From Fimbriimonadaceae bacterium (GTDB taxonomy: Bacteria > Armatimonadota > Fimbriimonadia > Fimbriimonadales > Fimbriimonadaceae): a stretch of 64,000 nt of DNA. Both the position numbers and the translations under genes were made by a program. The stretch is taken from assembly GCA_025455775.1 (NCBI GenBank), contig JALOLT010000007.1:30832-94831 (forward strand), given 5' to 3'. Below the pieces are notes generated by a model. It had not been told where the DNA came from. It worked only from the letters and a program-made list of their open reading frames with translations, and ran no database searches. Below, in pieces: positions 50,111-59,211 of this stretch. Position 1 is the stretch's first letter, and each line of letters starts with the position of its first letter.

Positions 50111-51175
50111 CTACTCCACCCCCTCCCGAGGGGAGCCAGCCAAAGCCACCTTCTTCGCGGAGGTGCGCTTGACCCATTCTCCGGCAAGACGTGGAAAGGC
50201 AACGAAGGACAGAACTGCGACAGCTTGGATGACATAAACGATGGTCGTGCCGATGGGAGTGAAGCGAGCCAGATTCTCACTTCCTGCGAAGAGGACGCCA
50301 AAATAAAGGCCACTCAAGAGAGTTCCGACTGGGTGGAGACCTCCCAAAAGAGCTACAGGAATCGCCAAAAAACCCCAGTTCTGGGCATGGCCAGACCCGA
50401 GGTGGCCCACAAGTCCTACATAGTCAATGGTGCCAGCGAGCCCGCAGAGTCCCCCAGACCATGCCATCGCAGATATCTGAATCCGACCAGTCGGAAGTTG
50501 GTTTGCTTTGCCTGCGTCCTGGTTGTCTCCCACGAACCGGAGCTTCAGGCCTGCCTTGCTCACGAACAGGAAGACCCACACGACCCCAACCGCGATAAGG
50601 GGAAAAATAACGCCACTGTGGAGGCTCGTTTGGGGGTCGAACCTCATCATCATCACAGCATCAGGGAGGGATTGAGTCTGGGGAAGTTGCCTCTTCGCTT
50701 CTTGAAGAGGCCCTCGAATCGCCCAGTTCACAACCTCAAAAGCAACGAAGTTCAAGAGAATAGTGGAGATGACCACTTGAACTCCGCGCGAGACTTGAAG
50801 CCAACCGGCAAAGGCGGCAAACAAAGCCCCAAAGACCGTTCCCACCAAAAGGATGGCAATGTTCACCACTGGGGCAGGAGCGATCGGTATCAGGATTTGG
50901 GCAATCCAAGCTCCCCCCAAGGCCCCCATCATGTACTGGCCCTCTCCCCCGATGTTAAACATGCCGGCTCGCCAGGCCACAACCATTCCTAATCCAGCCA
51001 AGACCAAAGGAGTGGATCGAACGAGAGCCGTCGCAAGGCCGAAGCGATTGCCAAGGGCTCCATCAAAGATCAAACCCAAGCTCCGGGGAACGTCCAAGCC
51101 AAAGGCAAAAAGAGTCAAAACCAGCGAGAGCACCAGCCCCAAGGCAATCGCCAAAATGGGGAAAACCTTCTTCAC
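50111..51175 (-). CDS. ABC transporter permease, BmpA/nucleoside type (first)
   Basis: The 354-residue protein is the NupP/YufP-type partner permease. It has TPLVLAGLGMVVAWRAGMFNIGGEGQYMMGALGGAW ('FNIGxEGQ' signature), GLKLRFVGDNQDAGKANQL (the EAA-like loop) and SALVAVLGGLHPVGTLLSGLYFG-like membrane segments. Its start overlaps the ATPase stop by 4 bp. Together with 49230-50105 it would form the channel for a purine nucleoside. Confidence 0.92.
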   Translation of the reverse strand: MKKVFPILAIALGLVLSLVLTLFAFGLDVPRSLGLIFDGALGNRFGLATALVRSTPLVLAGLGMVVAWRAGMFNIGGEGQYMMGALGGAWIAQILIPIAPAPVVNIAILLVGTVFGALFAAFAGWLQVSRGVQVVISTILLNFVAFEVVNWAIRGPLQEAKRQLPQTQSLPDAVMMMRFDPQTSLHSGVIFPLIAVGVVWVFLFVSKAGLKLRFVGDNQDAGKANQLPTGRIQISAMAWSGGLCGLAGTIDYVGLVGHLGSGHAQNWGFLAIPVALLGGLHPVGTLLSGLYFGVLFAGSENLARFTPIGTTIVYVIQAVAVLSFVAFPRLAGEWVKRTSAKKVALAGSPREGVE

Positions 51176-52590
51176 GAGATTTGCTCCAACTCGCCGTTGT
51201 GCATCACGAGAATTCGGTTCGAGAGGGCGGTCAGCTCGTCTCGGTCGGTACTGATCAGCAAGACCCCCGCTCCTTGTCGAGCAGCCATTCTGAGTCGCCG
51301 ATGAACATATTCTGCCGCCCGGATATCAAGTCCTCTGGTCGGGTTCACCGCCACCACGAGAGGTGGATTTTGGCTCAAAACCCGGCTCACAATGATCTTT
51401 TGCTGATTCCCGCCACTCAAGCTAGCGACAGGATCGAGGGGCGAGCCAATTTTGATCTCGTACTCCTTGATGAGTTGAGTGGCCCAGTTTTTCACCCTTT
51501 GACTTGCGAAGAAGAGTCCCGAGCCGAGGCTCTTGTCTTCAAGACCACCGATCAGCAAGTTATCCCGGATCGATAAATTGAGGGCGAGTCCTTGCCCCTG
51601 GCGGTCTTGCGGAATGAAACCAATCTTGGAAGGAAGTTCGCGCAGGGTCGCCTGGCTTGGCCGAATCCCAACGACCGCTTCCGCAAGTTCAATTTGGCCG
51701 TTCCCATCGACACCGCCGATCCCAACCACCTCTCCAGCTTTGACTGCGAGGCTGATCCCTTTCACCGAGAGTTCGCCTCGATCACCGCGCACATCTAGCC
51801 CACTCAGGCGGAGGATCTCCTCCCCAGCCTGGTTGGCGATCAACTCTGGAACAGGGGGGATCTCGCCGACCATCCACTGAGCCAGCTGGTCGCGATTTGT
51901 CTCGCTCAGGAGAGCCCCTGCCACGAGTTTTCCCTTCCTAAGCACTGTCACCCTGTCGGCAATCGCCATCACTTCGTCGAGCTTGTGGGCGATTAAGATG
52001 ATCGCCTTGCCTTGAGCTTTCAGAGTTCGAAGGACATCAAAGAGATCCTCAACCTCTGGGCCAGAAAGAACCGCGGTTGGCTCATCCAGAATCAGGATTT
52101 CCGGATTGCTCATCAGGGCCTTCAGGATTTCAACCCTCTGCTGGGCTCCTACCGGTAGGTCCGCGACAAGCAGGTTGAGGTCGAGCTTCCAACCTAGATC
52201 CTTAGCCAGGGTTGCCGCAACCAGAGTCTGACTTTTTGGATTCAACACGACCCCCTTCCCCCCGTGATTCGTGAGGCAGAGGTTCTCGGCAACCGTAAAG
52301 TTGGGAACAAGCATAAAGTGCTGGTGCACCATAGCAAAGCCCTGTTGCTTCATGCTCTCTGGCCTCCCCATTGGCGCAGGCTTTCCATGAATCATAAAGG
52401 AGCCCCTCTCCGGGATTACAAAGCCAGCAAGGATTCCCATCAAGGTCGACTTGCCAGCCCCGTTTTCCCCGAGCACACAGTGAATCTCCCCGCGAAAGAA
52501 GCGTGCCGAGACCTGCTCGAGGGCAAGAACCTTGCCGTAGGCTTTCGTGACCTCATCGAGTTCGACCAGAGCGTCAGGCGGAGACACCAT
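51172..52590 (-). CDS. ABC transporter ATPase with two nucleotide-binding domains
   Basis: The 472-residue protein is a tandem ABC ATPase (NupO/YufO/RbsA type). The first domain has GENGAGKSTLMGIL, LPVGAQQRVEILKAL (signature in place of LSGGQ) and ILDEPTAVL. The second has GIGGVDGNGQIELAEAV and SLSGGNQQKIIVSRVL. The second domain's Walker A is degenerate (GVDGNGQ), as is usual in this family. It powers nucleoside uptake with the two permeases downstream and lies 34 bp after the lipoprotein gene. Confidence 0.95.
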   Translation of the reverse strand: MVSPPDALVELDEVTKAYGKVLALEQVSARFFRGEIHCVLGENGAGKSTLMGILAGFVIPERGSFMIHGKPAPMGRPESMKQQGFAMVHQHFMLVPNFTVAENLCLTNHGGKGVVLNPKSQTLVAATLAKDLGWKLDLNLLVADLPVGAQQRVEILKALMSNPEILILDEPTAVLSGPEVEDLFDVLRTLKAQGKAIILIAHKLDEVMAIADRVTVLRKGKLVAGALLSETNRDQLAQWMVGEIPPVPELIANQAGEEILRLSGLDVRGDRGELSVKGISLAVKAGEVVGIGGVDGNGQIELAEAVVGIRPSQATLRELPSKIGFIPQDRQGQGLALNLSIRDNLLIGGLEDKSLGSGLFFASQRVKNWATQLIKEYEIKIGSPLDPVASLSGGNQQKIIVSRVLSQNPPLVVAVNPTRGLDIRAAEYVHRRLRMAARQGAGVLLISTDRDELTALSNRILVMHNGELEQIS

Positions 52591-52623
52591 GACAATCCAC
52601 CCAAAAATCGGAGTAGTTATCGA

Positions 52624-53691
52624 TTAGAACTCATCTTTCGGAACGGTGAAGGCTCCCCCGATGATGGAAATCTGAGTTTTGTCGAGTTGCTGACGAACGT
52701 CGGTCGGAATCTTGCTCGAGAGAGCTGGATTCACAAGGAATTCGATCGCTGGCACACCGTCAAAACTGTCGCTCATTCCAACCAGGCGGATGCCCCCTTT
52801 ATAGGTGCCAGCCTGAACATCTTTTGCCAAAGCGACGAAGCCAGCTTTCGGTTGAATGATCGCTGAAGCAATCACGACCCCGCTGGAGTTGCCGTTTTGG
52901 TTCTCATTCGCGCCGAAGGCATAAATCGGCTTTTCGCTCGTCGTTCTTTCCTTCACAGCATCAAACACTCCTTGAGCTGCTTGGTTTGCCTGGTGAATCA
53001 CGAAGTCCGCCCCTTGGTCGATGGCTGCGAGGGTGGCTTGCTTCGCCTTGGGGACATCTGCCCCTGACCCAGTGAACTGCTCGATCACGCGAATCGATGG
53101 CTGGACTGATTCTGCTCCTGCTTTGAAGGCTTTGAACGTTGACCTAATACTGGGAACGTCATCTCCGCCGATCATCGCGACGACCCCCGACTTGCTCATG
53201 AGGCCAGCCATTTGACCAGCAAGATAAAAACCTTGCTCCAGATAAAAACGAAACGCACCTGCGTTGGATGCAGTCGCTCCTCCGGAGCTGCTCACAAAAA
53301 CTGTGCTTGGGAAATCACCTGCCAGCTTGACCCCCGGTGCGTTGTACTCAAATCCGTGTCCGATGATCAGGTGGTAACCCTGCTGGGCATAGCTTCTCAT
53401 CGCGTCTGTCACCTTCGCTCCCATCGCTTCTTGGTTGTTGACTTCGGCATTGAGTTCGGTCTTGATCGCCATCAGACCGTCGTAGGCGATTTTGCTCCAG
53501 CCAGAGTCAGCGACGGAGCCAGGAGTAAGAAGAGCAACTTTGAGTTTTCCTTCAACCGGCTTCAGGCCGGTATCACTTGCTTCGGCAGTGGTAGAGCCTG
53601 AGCCTGACGGTTGGGCGCCTCCCGAGCATCCCGCGAGAAGGGCAGCAACGAGCAAGAAGGGCAGAAACAAACGAGACATGTAGAACTTCAT
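52624..53691 (-). CDS. BMP-family nucleoside-binding lipoprotein
   Basis: The 355-residue extracytoplasmic binding protein has a lipoprotein signal ending LLVAALLAGCSGG (lipobox Cys). It continues LKVALLTPGSVADSGWSKIAYDGL, VKLAGDFPSTVFVSSSGG (quoted in part), FYLAGQMAGLMSKSGVVAMIGG and GADFVIHQANQAAQGVFDAV, the PnrA/TmpC/Med pattern that binds purine nucleosides. The lack of Cys elsewhere fits. ATG 53691 is preferred; ATG 53679 would also give a complete lipoprotein signal. It is the first gene of the transport operon. Confidence 0.92.
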   Translation of the reverse strand: MKFYMSRLFLPFLLVAALLAGCSGGAQPSGSGSTTAEASDTGLKPVEGKLKVALLTPGSVADSGWSKIAYDGLMAIKTELNAEVNNQEAMGAKVTDAMRSYAQQGYHLIIGHGFEYNAPGVKLAGDFPSTVFVSSSGGATASNAGAFRFYLEQGFYLAGQMAGLMSKSGVVAMIGGDDVPSIRSTFKAFKAGAESVQPSIRVIEQFTGSGADVPKAKQATLAAIDQGADFVIHQANQAAQGVFDAVKERTTSEKPIYAFGANENQNGNSSGVVIASAIIQPKAGFVALAKDVQAGTYKGGIRLVGMSDSFDGVPAIEFLVNPALSSKIPTDVRQQLDKTQISIIGGAFTVPKDEF

Positions 53692-53798
53692 ACGGGGAGT
53701 ACCAGGAAAAAATGAGCCGATAGGGGCAAAAGGAACCAACCGTTTATCTTTCACTACACAAACTGTACCTGCTCAACCCCTAAGCCAGAGCGGTATCG

Positions 53799-55130
53799 TT
53801 GGATCACTTGTCTGACTCTTCGGCTCCAACCTTCGCTCGCCTTTGGAAATTCTATCTTCCCTTGGCGATTTCCTGGCTTTTCATGGCGGCAGAGGGGCCA
53901 ATCATCGTCCGCCTTGTGAGCGGAGGGCCAGACGCGAAAGTGCTCACCGCCGCGTTTCTCATCGTGATGAGCATCGCGATCTTCATCGAGAGTCCCGTCA
54001 TTGACTTGCTCAGTACAGGAACCACAATGGGGAAAGGGCGCCAAAGCTATGTCGTGATCAGTAAGTTTGCTTGGTACATGATCGTCTTCGTCACGATTGT
54101 TCATTTCTTGGTCACCTGGACACCCCTTTATTGGCTCGTGACACTGCAGTTCTTGCAACTTGATCCTGCTGTTGCCAAAGCGGCCCATGTCCCCCTGATG
54201 ATCATGGTTCCATGGAGCGGGTTTGTGGGTTGGCGCCGCAAACTCCACGGCTTGATGATTGCCAAGGGAGAGACCAAGATGATCGGCTTTGGAACGACGG
54301 TCCGCGTTTTGACACTGCTGACCACTGGGTTCGGCCTCGCTTCCACTGGGATGGGGGCCCTGGTGGCGGCAGCGTGGGCCCTCCTTGCTTCAGTTGCGGC
54401 CGAAGCAGCCTTCATTCACCTTGTCAGCCGCAAGGTCATCCAAGCTCACTACATGACGGATGAGCCTGGCTTTGTCCCCTTGACGATGAAACAGCTCTGG
54501 GCTTTTCACATCCCCCTCACCCTTTCCTCGATGGTGATTCTCAGCCAGAGCCTCTTCATTTCCCGCGCCCTTGCTGCCGCTCCTGATTCAGTCTTGGCTA
54601 TGGCAGCCTGGCAGGTCGCAATTTCTGTCATCTGGCTCTTTAGAACCATGACATTTGCCTTGCCCGAAGTCGTGATTAGTCAGTTCCGCAAACACCCCCA
54701 AGCCCCCCAGGTACTCAAGAGGTTTTGCCTGACGGTCGGACTGAGCCTTTCTGTCCTTCTTCTCGTCTTCGGCCTCACTCCTCTTAGCACTTTAGTCTAC
54801 GGAGGGGTTTTGAGAAGCGACCCAACGATTGTCCAAGCGGCGATCGGGGCGACATTGGTCTGCGTTTTGCTCCCCTGGATGAATGCCTGGATGAGCTACA
54901 TCCGAGCTGCTCTCACCGCCTATCATCTTACTGTGGCTCGTCTGACCGCCATCTCTTTGGGCGTCGGAAGCTTGGTCGCGTGTCTTTTCATTGGGGTTAC
55001 GCTCAAGCTGCCAGGCGTTCTTGTGGCAGGCTTATCGATCACCTTTGCCCACCTCGTAGAGATCGCCTGGCTAAATCATGCCTGGCAAAGAGGCAGACCA
55101 AAGCCGGAATTTGTCGAAGCTCAAGCCTAA
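53799..55130 (+). CDS. MOP-superfamily (MATE/Ank-like) membrane exporter
   Basis: The 443-residue protein has about twelve membrane helices in the two-lobe pattern of MATE/MOP flippases (e.g. LWKFYLPLAISWLFMAAEGPIIV and, in the second half, LWAFHIPLTLSSMVILSQSLFISR). The paired 'F.lPLa....m....piiv' starts are typical, and some members are annotated as Ank-like pyrophosphate/organic-anion exporters. No substrate can be told. The only early start codons are TTGs (53799 or 53808), as the first ATG lies inside the first helix. It is divergent from the nucleoside transporter with a 107-bp gap. Confidence 0.75.
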   Translation: MDHLSDSSAPTFARLWKFYLPLAISWLFMAAEGPIIVRLVSGGPDAKVLTAAFLIVMSIAIFIESPVIDLLSTGTTMGKGRQSYVVISKFAWYMIVFVTIVHFLVTWTPLYWLVTLQFLQLDPAVAKAAHVPLMIMVPWSGFVGWRRKLHGLMIAKGETKMIGFGTTVRVLTLLTTGFGLASTGMGALVAAAWALLASVAAEAAFIHLVSRKVIQAHYMTDEPGFVPLTMKQLWAFHIPLTLSSMVILSQSLFISRALAAAPDSVLAMAAWQVAISVIWLFRTMTFALPEVVISQFRKHPQAPQVLKRFCLTVGLSLSVLLLVFGLTPLSTLVYGGVLRSDPTIVQAAIGATLVCVLLPWMNAWMSYIRAALTAYHLTVARLTAISLGVGSLVACLFIGVTLKLPGVLVAGLSITFAHLVEIAWLNHAWQRGRPKPEFVEAQA

Positions 55131-55158
55131 CGCACCCTTGGAAGCCCAGTTCATGCTC

Positions 55159-55164
55159 TAAACT
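55159..55164 (+). promoter_or_regulatory. -10 box (TAAACT) of kbl, leaderless
   Basis: TAAACT is followed by GGAAGCA and the ATG at 55172 (7-bp gap). TTGGAA at 55138-55143 might be a -35, although the spacer is only 15 bp. Confidence 0.5.
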
Positions 55165-55171
55165 GGAAGCA

Positions 55172-56374
55172 ATGAACCAAAACCTCCAAAGCTGGCTCAC
55201 CGACGAGATTCAAAAGCTGAAAGACCGACACCTCTACAAGGTTCCTAAAATCTTAGAGAGCCCGGCGGGTGGGGTTGTTCAGATGAACGGAAAGGAGGTT
55301 ATCAACCTCAGTAGCAACAACTACCTTGGGCTGGCCAATCACCCGAAAGTACGCCAGGCAGCGACAGAGGCGATCGAGAAATGGGGAGTGGGGGCAGGAG
55401 CCGTGCGCTGGATCGGAGGCACAACCTCCGTCCACGACGAATTGGAAGAGAGACTTGCCAAATTCAAGAAAACGGAAGCCGTTTTGGTTTTCACGGGAGG
55501 ATTTACCGCCAACAGTGGCTGCATCCCAGCGGTTCTCACCAAAGAAGATGTCGTGATCAGCGACGAACTAAACCACGCCTCCATCATCGACGGAGTCCGA
55601 CTTTCTCCTGCTGCCTACAAGAAGTCTGAAGGGTGGGTGTATGGCCACAAAAACATGGACGAGTTGGAAGACTGCCTTTCCCGCGCTGGCCACTTCAAAA
55701 AGCGCATGATTATCACAGACGGAGTCTTTTCGATGGATGGCGACATCGCCCCCTTGCCGGAGATCGTAACATTGGCGGAAAAATACGATGCCTTTGTAAT
55801 GGTCGATGACGCTCATGCCAGTGGAGTCTTGGGCCAGAACGGGGCAGGAACTGCCAGCCATTTCAGCCTTTACGGCAGAGTCGATATCCAACTGGGCACC
55901 CTCAGCAAAGCCCTGGGGGTCATTGGCGGGTATATCGCTGGATCCCGACCGCTTAAAAATTGGCTGATCAATCGGGGCAGGCCCTACCTGTTTAGCACTG
56001 CCCATCCCCCAGTTGTCGCGGCGGCCCTCATCGCTGCCCTCGACGTCATGGAAAACGATCCGGAACCGATGAACCAACTCTGGGATAACACCAGAAAATG
56101 GAAGCAGATGCTGGCCGAGGCTGGGTTTGACACGATGGGCAGCGAAACCCCCATCACCCCAGTTTTGATCGGCGATGAGAGGGCAGCCCAAGAAACAGAG
56201 AGACTCCTCTGGGAAGAAGGGGTCTATGCCCTCGCGATCGTCTATCCCACTGTCGCACTTGGAAAGGCCAGGATCCGCACGATGCCGAGTGCCGCTCACA
56301 CCGAAGAGGATCTTTCCAAGGCCCTCCAGGCCTTTGTGAAAGTTCGGGATTGCCTGGGACTCTTCGCCAACTAA
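55172..56374 (+). CDS. kbl: Glycine C-acetyltransferase (2-amino-3-ketobutyrate CoA ligase)
   Basis: The 400-residue PLP enzyme of the alpha-oxoamine synthase family condenses or cleaves glycine and acetyl-CoA with 2-amino-3-oxobutyrate. Motifs are NLSSNNYLGLANHP, GAGAVRWIGGT, FTGGFTANSG, NHASIIDGVRLS, TDGVFSMDGDIAPL, VMVDDAHASGVLG and the PLP lysine loop LGTLSKALGVIGGY. Threonine dehydrogenase (tdh), its usual partner, is not adjacent, so a role as a related synthase (e.g. biotin BioF) cannot be excluded. Length and motifs favour Kbl. It ends 21 bp before the convergent KpsF gene. Confidence 0.88.
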   Translation: MNQNLQSWLTDEIQKLKDRHLYKVPKILESPAGGVVQMNGKEVINLSSNNYLGLANHPKVRQAATEAIEKWGVGAGAVRWIGGTTSVHDELEERLAKFKKTEAVLVFTGGFTANSGCIPAVLTKEDVVISDELNHASIIDGVRLSPAAYKKSEGWVYGHKNMDELEDCLSRAGHFKKRMIITDGVFSMDGDIAPLPEIVTLAEKYDAFVMVDDAHASGVLGQNGAGTASHFSLYGRVDIQLGTLSKALGVIGGYIAGSRPLKNWLINRGRPYLFSTAHPPVVAAALIAALDVMENDPEPMNQLWDNTRKWKQMLAEAGFDTMGSETPITPVLIGDERAAQETERLLWEEGVYALAIVYPTVALGKARIRTMPSAAHTEEDLSKALQAFVKVRDCLGLFAN

Positions 56375-56395
56375 GCCTAAGCCTAAGCCTTGGAC

Positions 56396-57379
56396 TCAGA
56401 CGAGCCCGGCCCGCAGCAGATCCTTCACCATAAGGAGTCCGACCACGACTCCCTGCTCCACGACAGGCAGTTCGCCGATCTTCCTGGGATGATTCTGGAA
56501 ATACTCCAGAGCCTCGAAGGCGGTCAGACTCGCCTCGATGGTAGCGACTCCCTTGGTCATGATTTCGCCGGCTCGCCCAGCCAAAGGATCCGGCTGGGAC
56601 ATGAACCACCGGCGCAAGTCGCCATCGGAAACGTAGCCGACCAAAAGACCGTTCTCAGAAGCGACGCAAGCCCCGCCTGCTCCAGCCCTCGTGATCCTCG
56701 CCATGAGATCCAGGACGGAGACATCTTCTGTCACGATCGGCAGATCTTCTCCCTGACGCATCACGTCTCGCACCATCAGGGTCAGACGCTTTCCAAGAGC
56801 ACCAGCTGGGTGGAAGCGGGCAAATTCTTCGGCGGAAAAGCCCCGTTGCTCCATCACGGCAATTGCCAAAGCGTCACTGAGAGCCAACATCAGGGTCGTG
56901 GACGTCGTGGGAGCGAGGTTGTTGGGGCAGGCTTCGCTATCAACCCTTACGTCCAAAACGAGATCAGCGAGGAGCGCAGCCGACGACTGAGTCCTGCCGC
57001 AAAGCAAGATCGTCGTTGCCCCAATCGACCGGAAGGAGGGAAAGAGCCGAACCACCTCATCAGTCTCGCCGCTGTAGGTATAGACGAGCACAACGTCGCC
57101 CTCCGTGATCATCCCGAGATCGCCGTGAACAGCCTCAGCCGCGTGAAGAAAGAAGCTCGGAGTGCCTGTACTGGCAAGAGTTGCAGCAGCTTTTTCAGCG
57201 ATATGGCCGCTCTTACCGATGCCGCATGTCGCAATTCTCCCCTTGCAAGCCAGAATGAGCTCCACCGCTTGACTAAAGGAGTCGTCGAGCCGCTCCCTCA
57301 GGGCGAGGAGGGCAGTTGCTTCTTCGGTCAAGACCCGAGAAATCGCGTTCTGGATGGCAGAATTCGCCACGTCAGGCAT
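56396..57379 (-). CDS. Arabinose-5-phosphate isomerase (KdsD/KpsF)
   Basis: The 327-residue protein combines a SIS isomerase domain (ATCGIGKSGHIAEKAAATLASTGTPSFFLHAAEAVHGDLGMI and YTYSGETDEVVRL) with two CBS domains (EDVSVLDLMARITRAG and GVATIEASLTAFEALEYFQ). This is the KdsD/KpsF/GutQ arrangement that makes arabinose 5-phosphate for KDO synthesis. Its presence argues for an LPS-like outer membrane. The start overlaps the arginase stop by 8 bp, so the two are cotranscribed. Confidence 0.93.
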   Translation of the reverse strand: MPDVANSAIQNAISRVLTEEATALLALRERLDDSFSQAVELILACKGRIATCGIGKSGHIAEKAAATLASTGTPSFFLHAAEAVHGDLGMITEGDVVLVYTYSGETDEVVRLFPSFRSIGATTILLCGRTQSSAALLADLVLDVRVDSEACPNNLAPTTSTTLMLALSDALAIAVMEQRGFSAEEFARFHPAGALGKRLTLMVRDVMRQGEDLPIVTEDVSVLDLMARITRAGAGGACVASENGLLVGYVSDGDLRRWFMSQPDPLAGRAGEIMTKGVATIEASLTAFEALEYFQNHPRKIGELPVVEQGVVVGLLMVKDLLRAGLV

Positions 57380-58385
57380 CTCCTCCCATCCGCCGGATCT
57401 TCTGGGAAGTTAAATGATCCCCCATGATGGTTTTACCGAACAAGGATGCGACCCACTCGATGGCCATCCTGGCTGTTTCGCCTTGGTGGTCGTTCAGAGG
57501 ATTCACTTCGACCACATCCAAGCCGGCCAACCTCACGGCGGACTTCTCGGAGCTCAAAAGCTGACTCAAGAGCTCAGCAAGAAGGTGACCTTCTCGGTAA
57601 GTCATTCCTCCCCGAACCGCAGTGCCAGTGCCAGGAGCATAAAGGGGATCCAGCACATCCACGTCAAAGCTGATCCAAAGCCGCGACGCTCCGGTGTTCT
57701 GAAGCCAAACCTCAAACTGGCTAAAGACACCCTGAATCCCGACCCGGTCGATATCCTGCATTGTCCAGGCGGTTGAGCCGCCCATTTCCGCTAGATGCCG
57801 AGCCTCCCCTTCGTCGACATCACGGAGGCCGATCCAGGCGACGTTCCCCTTGGGGAGAGACAGGTCGCAGAGGGTTTCGTCCAGGATTTTTGGCCAAGCT
57901 TCTGTAAGGGCCTGTCCCCAAGACCTCACTCTGCCAACCCGATCCTTGGTGGGGAGTCTGGTGAAGCCTGCGACCGACATCCCGTGAAGATTTCCACTCG
58001 GAGTCGTATCAGGCGTATTAAGATCCATGTGGGCATCAATCCAGAGCACAGCGAGGTCATCGGTTCCCTGGGTGAGGGCACCAGCAACACTGCCGATCGA
58101 GAGGGAGTGATCCCCTCCCATCACCAAGGGTAAACGCCCCTCATTGAGGCTCTCAGTAACTCTTCTGCGAAGCTCTGGCAGGTAGTTCCTTGCCTTCTCG
58201 TAACGGGTCGGCAGTGGGAGATCGCCATCGTAGTCGATTGCCACAACATCTTCGCTAGCGCACCACGTCACTCCAAGGCTTGTGAGTGTCGAGGACAGAC
58301 CTTTAATGCGCAGAGCGGCTGGGCCGAGGCGGCTTCCTAAAACTGGGCCACCAAGGTCAAAGGGCACTCCGATGAGATCAATCAT
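57372..58385 (-). CDS. Arginase/agmatinase family ureohydrolase
   Basis: The 337-residue enzyme carries the binuclear Mn motifs GGDHSLSIGS, WIDAHMDLNTPDT and SFDVDVLDPLYAPGTGT, followed by EVNPLND. The opening IGVPFDLGGPVLGSRLGPAALR favours arginase over agmatinase. It hydrolyses arginine (or a related guanidine) to urea and ornithine. A TAGAAT box lies 6 bp before the ATG, so the mRNA is probably leaderless, with pdxT divergent. Confidence 0.9.
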   Translation of the reverse strand: MIDLIGVPFDLGGPVLGSRLGPAALRIKGLSSTLTSLGVTWCASEDVVAIDYDGDLPLPTRYEKARNYLPELRRRVTESLNEGRLPLVMGGDHSLSIGSVAGALTQGTDDLAVLWIDAHMDLNTPDTTPSGNLHGMSVAGFTRLPTKDRVGRVRSWGQALTEAWPKILDETLCDLSLPKGNVAWIGLRDVDEGEARHLAEMGGSTAWTMQDIDRVGIQGVFSQFEVWLQNTGASRLWISFDVDVLDPLYAPGTGTAVRGGMTYREGHLLAELLSQLLSSEKSAVRLAGLDVVEVNPLNDHQGETARMAIEWVASLFGKTIMGDHLTSQKIRRMGGDA

Positions 58386-58391
58386 GGTGCG

Positions 58392-58397
58392 ATTCTA
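58392..58397 (-). promoter_or_regulatory. -10 box (TAGAAT) of arginase gene
   Basis: On the minus strand TAGAAT is followed by CGCACC and the ATG (6-bp gap). It implies a leaderless start and shares the 56-bp gap with the pdxT promoter. Confidence 0.5.
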
Positions 58398-58428
58398 CTG
58401 GGCCTGGGGAAGGAAGAGAAAGACCTTG

Positions 58429-58434
58429 TAGACT
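58429..58434 (+). promoter_or_regulatory. -10 box (TAGACT) of pdxT, leaderless
   Basis: TAGACT is followed by CTCCTTC and the ATG at 58442 (7-bp gap), as at kbl and tpiA. Confidence 0.5.
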
Positions 58435-58441
58435 CTCCTTC

Positions 58442-59020
58442 ATGAGTTCGCTAGTCGGGGTCGCTGCTGTTCAGGGAGATTTTGTCAAGCATATCGAGGC
58501 TTTGCAGCGCTGTGGAGCAGCTGCTGTCGAAGTCCGATCTCCAGAAGATCTCGCAACAGTTGATGGATTAATCATCCCTGGCGGGGAAAGCACAACCGTG
58601 GGACTCCTTATGGAGCGCTACGGCCTCGGCGCAGCAATTCGCGAGAGGGCTGGGCAGGGAATGCCCATTTGGGGAACCTGCATGGGCATGATTCTGCTGG
58701 CCAGAGAAATCGAAGATAAGGAGCAGTATCGCCTCAACCTCCTGGACATCACCGTTCGCCGCAACGCCTTTGGAGCCCAGGTGAATAGCTTTGAGGACGA
58801 AGTATCGATGCCTTCATTGGGAATTCAGGTGGTGGGGGTCTTCATTCGCGCCCCGATTGTGACTCGGCTCGGTGAAGGGGTCGAGGAGCTTGCCCGATAT
58901 GGGGATCACGTTGTCGCAGTGCGGCAAGGATCGATCATGGGAACATCTTTCCACCCAGAACTCACCGAAGACACCAGACTCCATGAACTTTTCTTATCCT
59001 GGGTGCGAGAAAGAAGCTAA
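58442..59020 (+). CDS. pdxT: Pyridoxal 5'-phosphate synthase glutaminase subunit
   Basis: The 192-residue glutaminase delivers ammonia to PdxS for PLP synthesis. It shows VGVAAVQGDFVKHIEAL, DGLIIPGGESTTVGLLM, IWGTCMGMILLA (nucleophile Cys), RNAFGAQVNSFE, VFIRAPIV and GTSFHPELTED (catalytic His-Glu). pdxS is not adjacent, which is unusual since the two are normally paired. PLP would serve Kbl upstream. Confidence 0.96.
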   Translation: MSSLVGVAAVQGDFVKHIEALQRCGAAAVEVRSPEDLATVDGLIIPGGESTTVGLLMERYGLGAAIRERAGQGMPIWGTCMGMILLAREIEDKEQYRLNLLDITVRRNAFGAQVNSFEDEVSMPSLGIQVVGVFIRAPIVTRLGEGVEELARYGDHVVAVRQGSIMGTSFHPELTEDTRLHELFLSWVRERS

Positions 59021-59042
59021 AGGCCAAATTCGAAAGAAAATG

Positions 59043-59071
59043 GCCCCGCTCAGAGGGCGATGAGACGGGGC
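59043..59071 (-). terminator. Hairpin downstream of ribD/pdxT (possible terminator)
   Basis: GCCCCG pairs with CGGGGC and an inner CTCA with TGAG, with one bulged A. On the minus strand the hairpin is followed by CATTTTCTTT, a weak U-tract. It lies between convergent pdxT and ribD and may stop both. Confidence 0.5.
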
Positions 59072-59211
59072 ACTGTTCGGGGGAGGATAAGAAAAACGGA
59101 TCTCTCTGTTCTGTCTGAATTACTCTTCTCACATAAAGACGTCGTTTGTTCCGGCCTTTGTTCCAATGAAACCTTGCCATATTTGATGTTTTCTTGCCTA
59201 AGACAACGAAA

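Noticed and set aside
56373..56391. Triple TAAGCC direct repeat at the end of kbl
   Set aside because: Only three 6-bp units, spanning a stop codon and a 20-bp gap between convergent genes. It is not a CRISPR array or a telomere-like feature.
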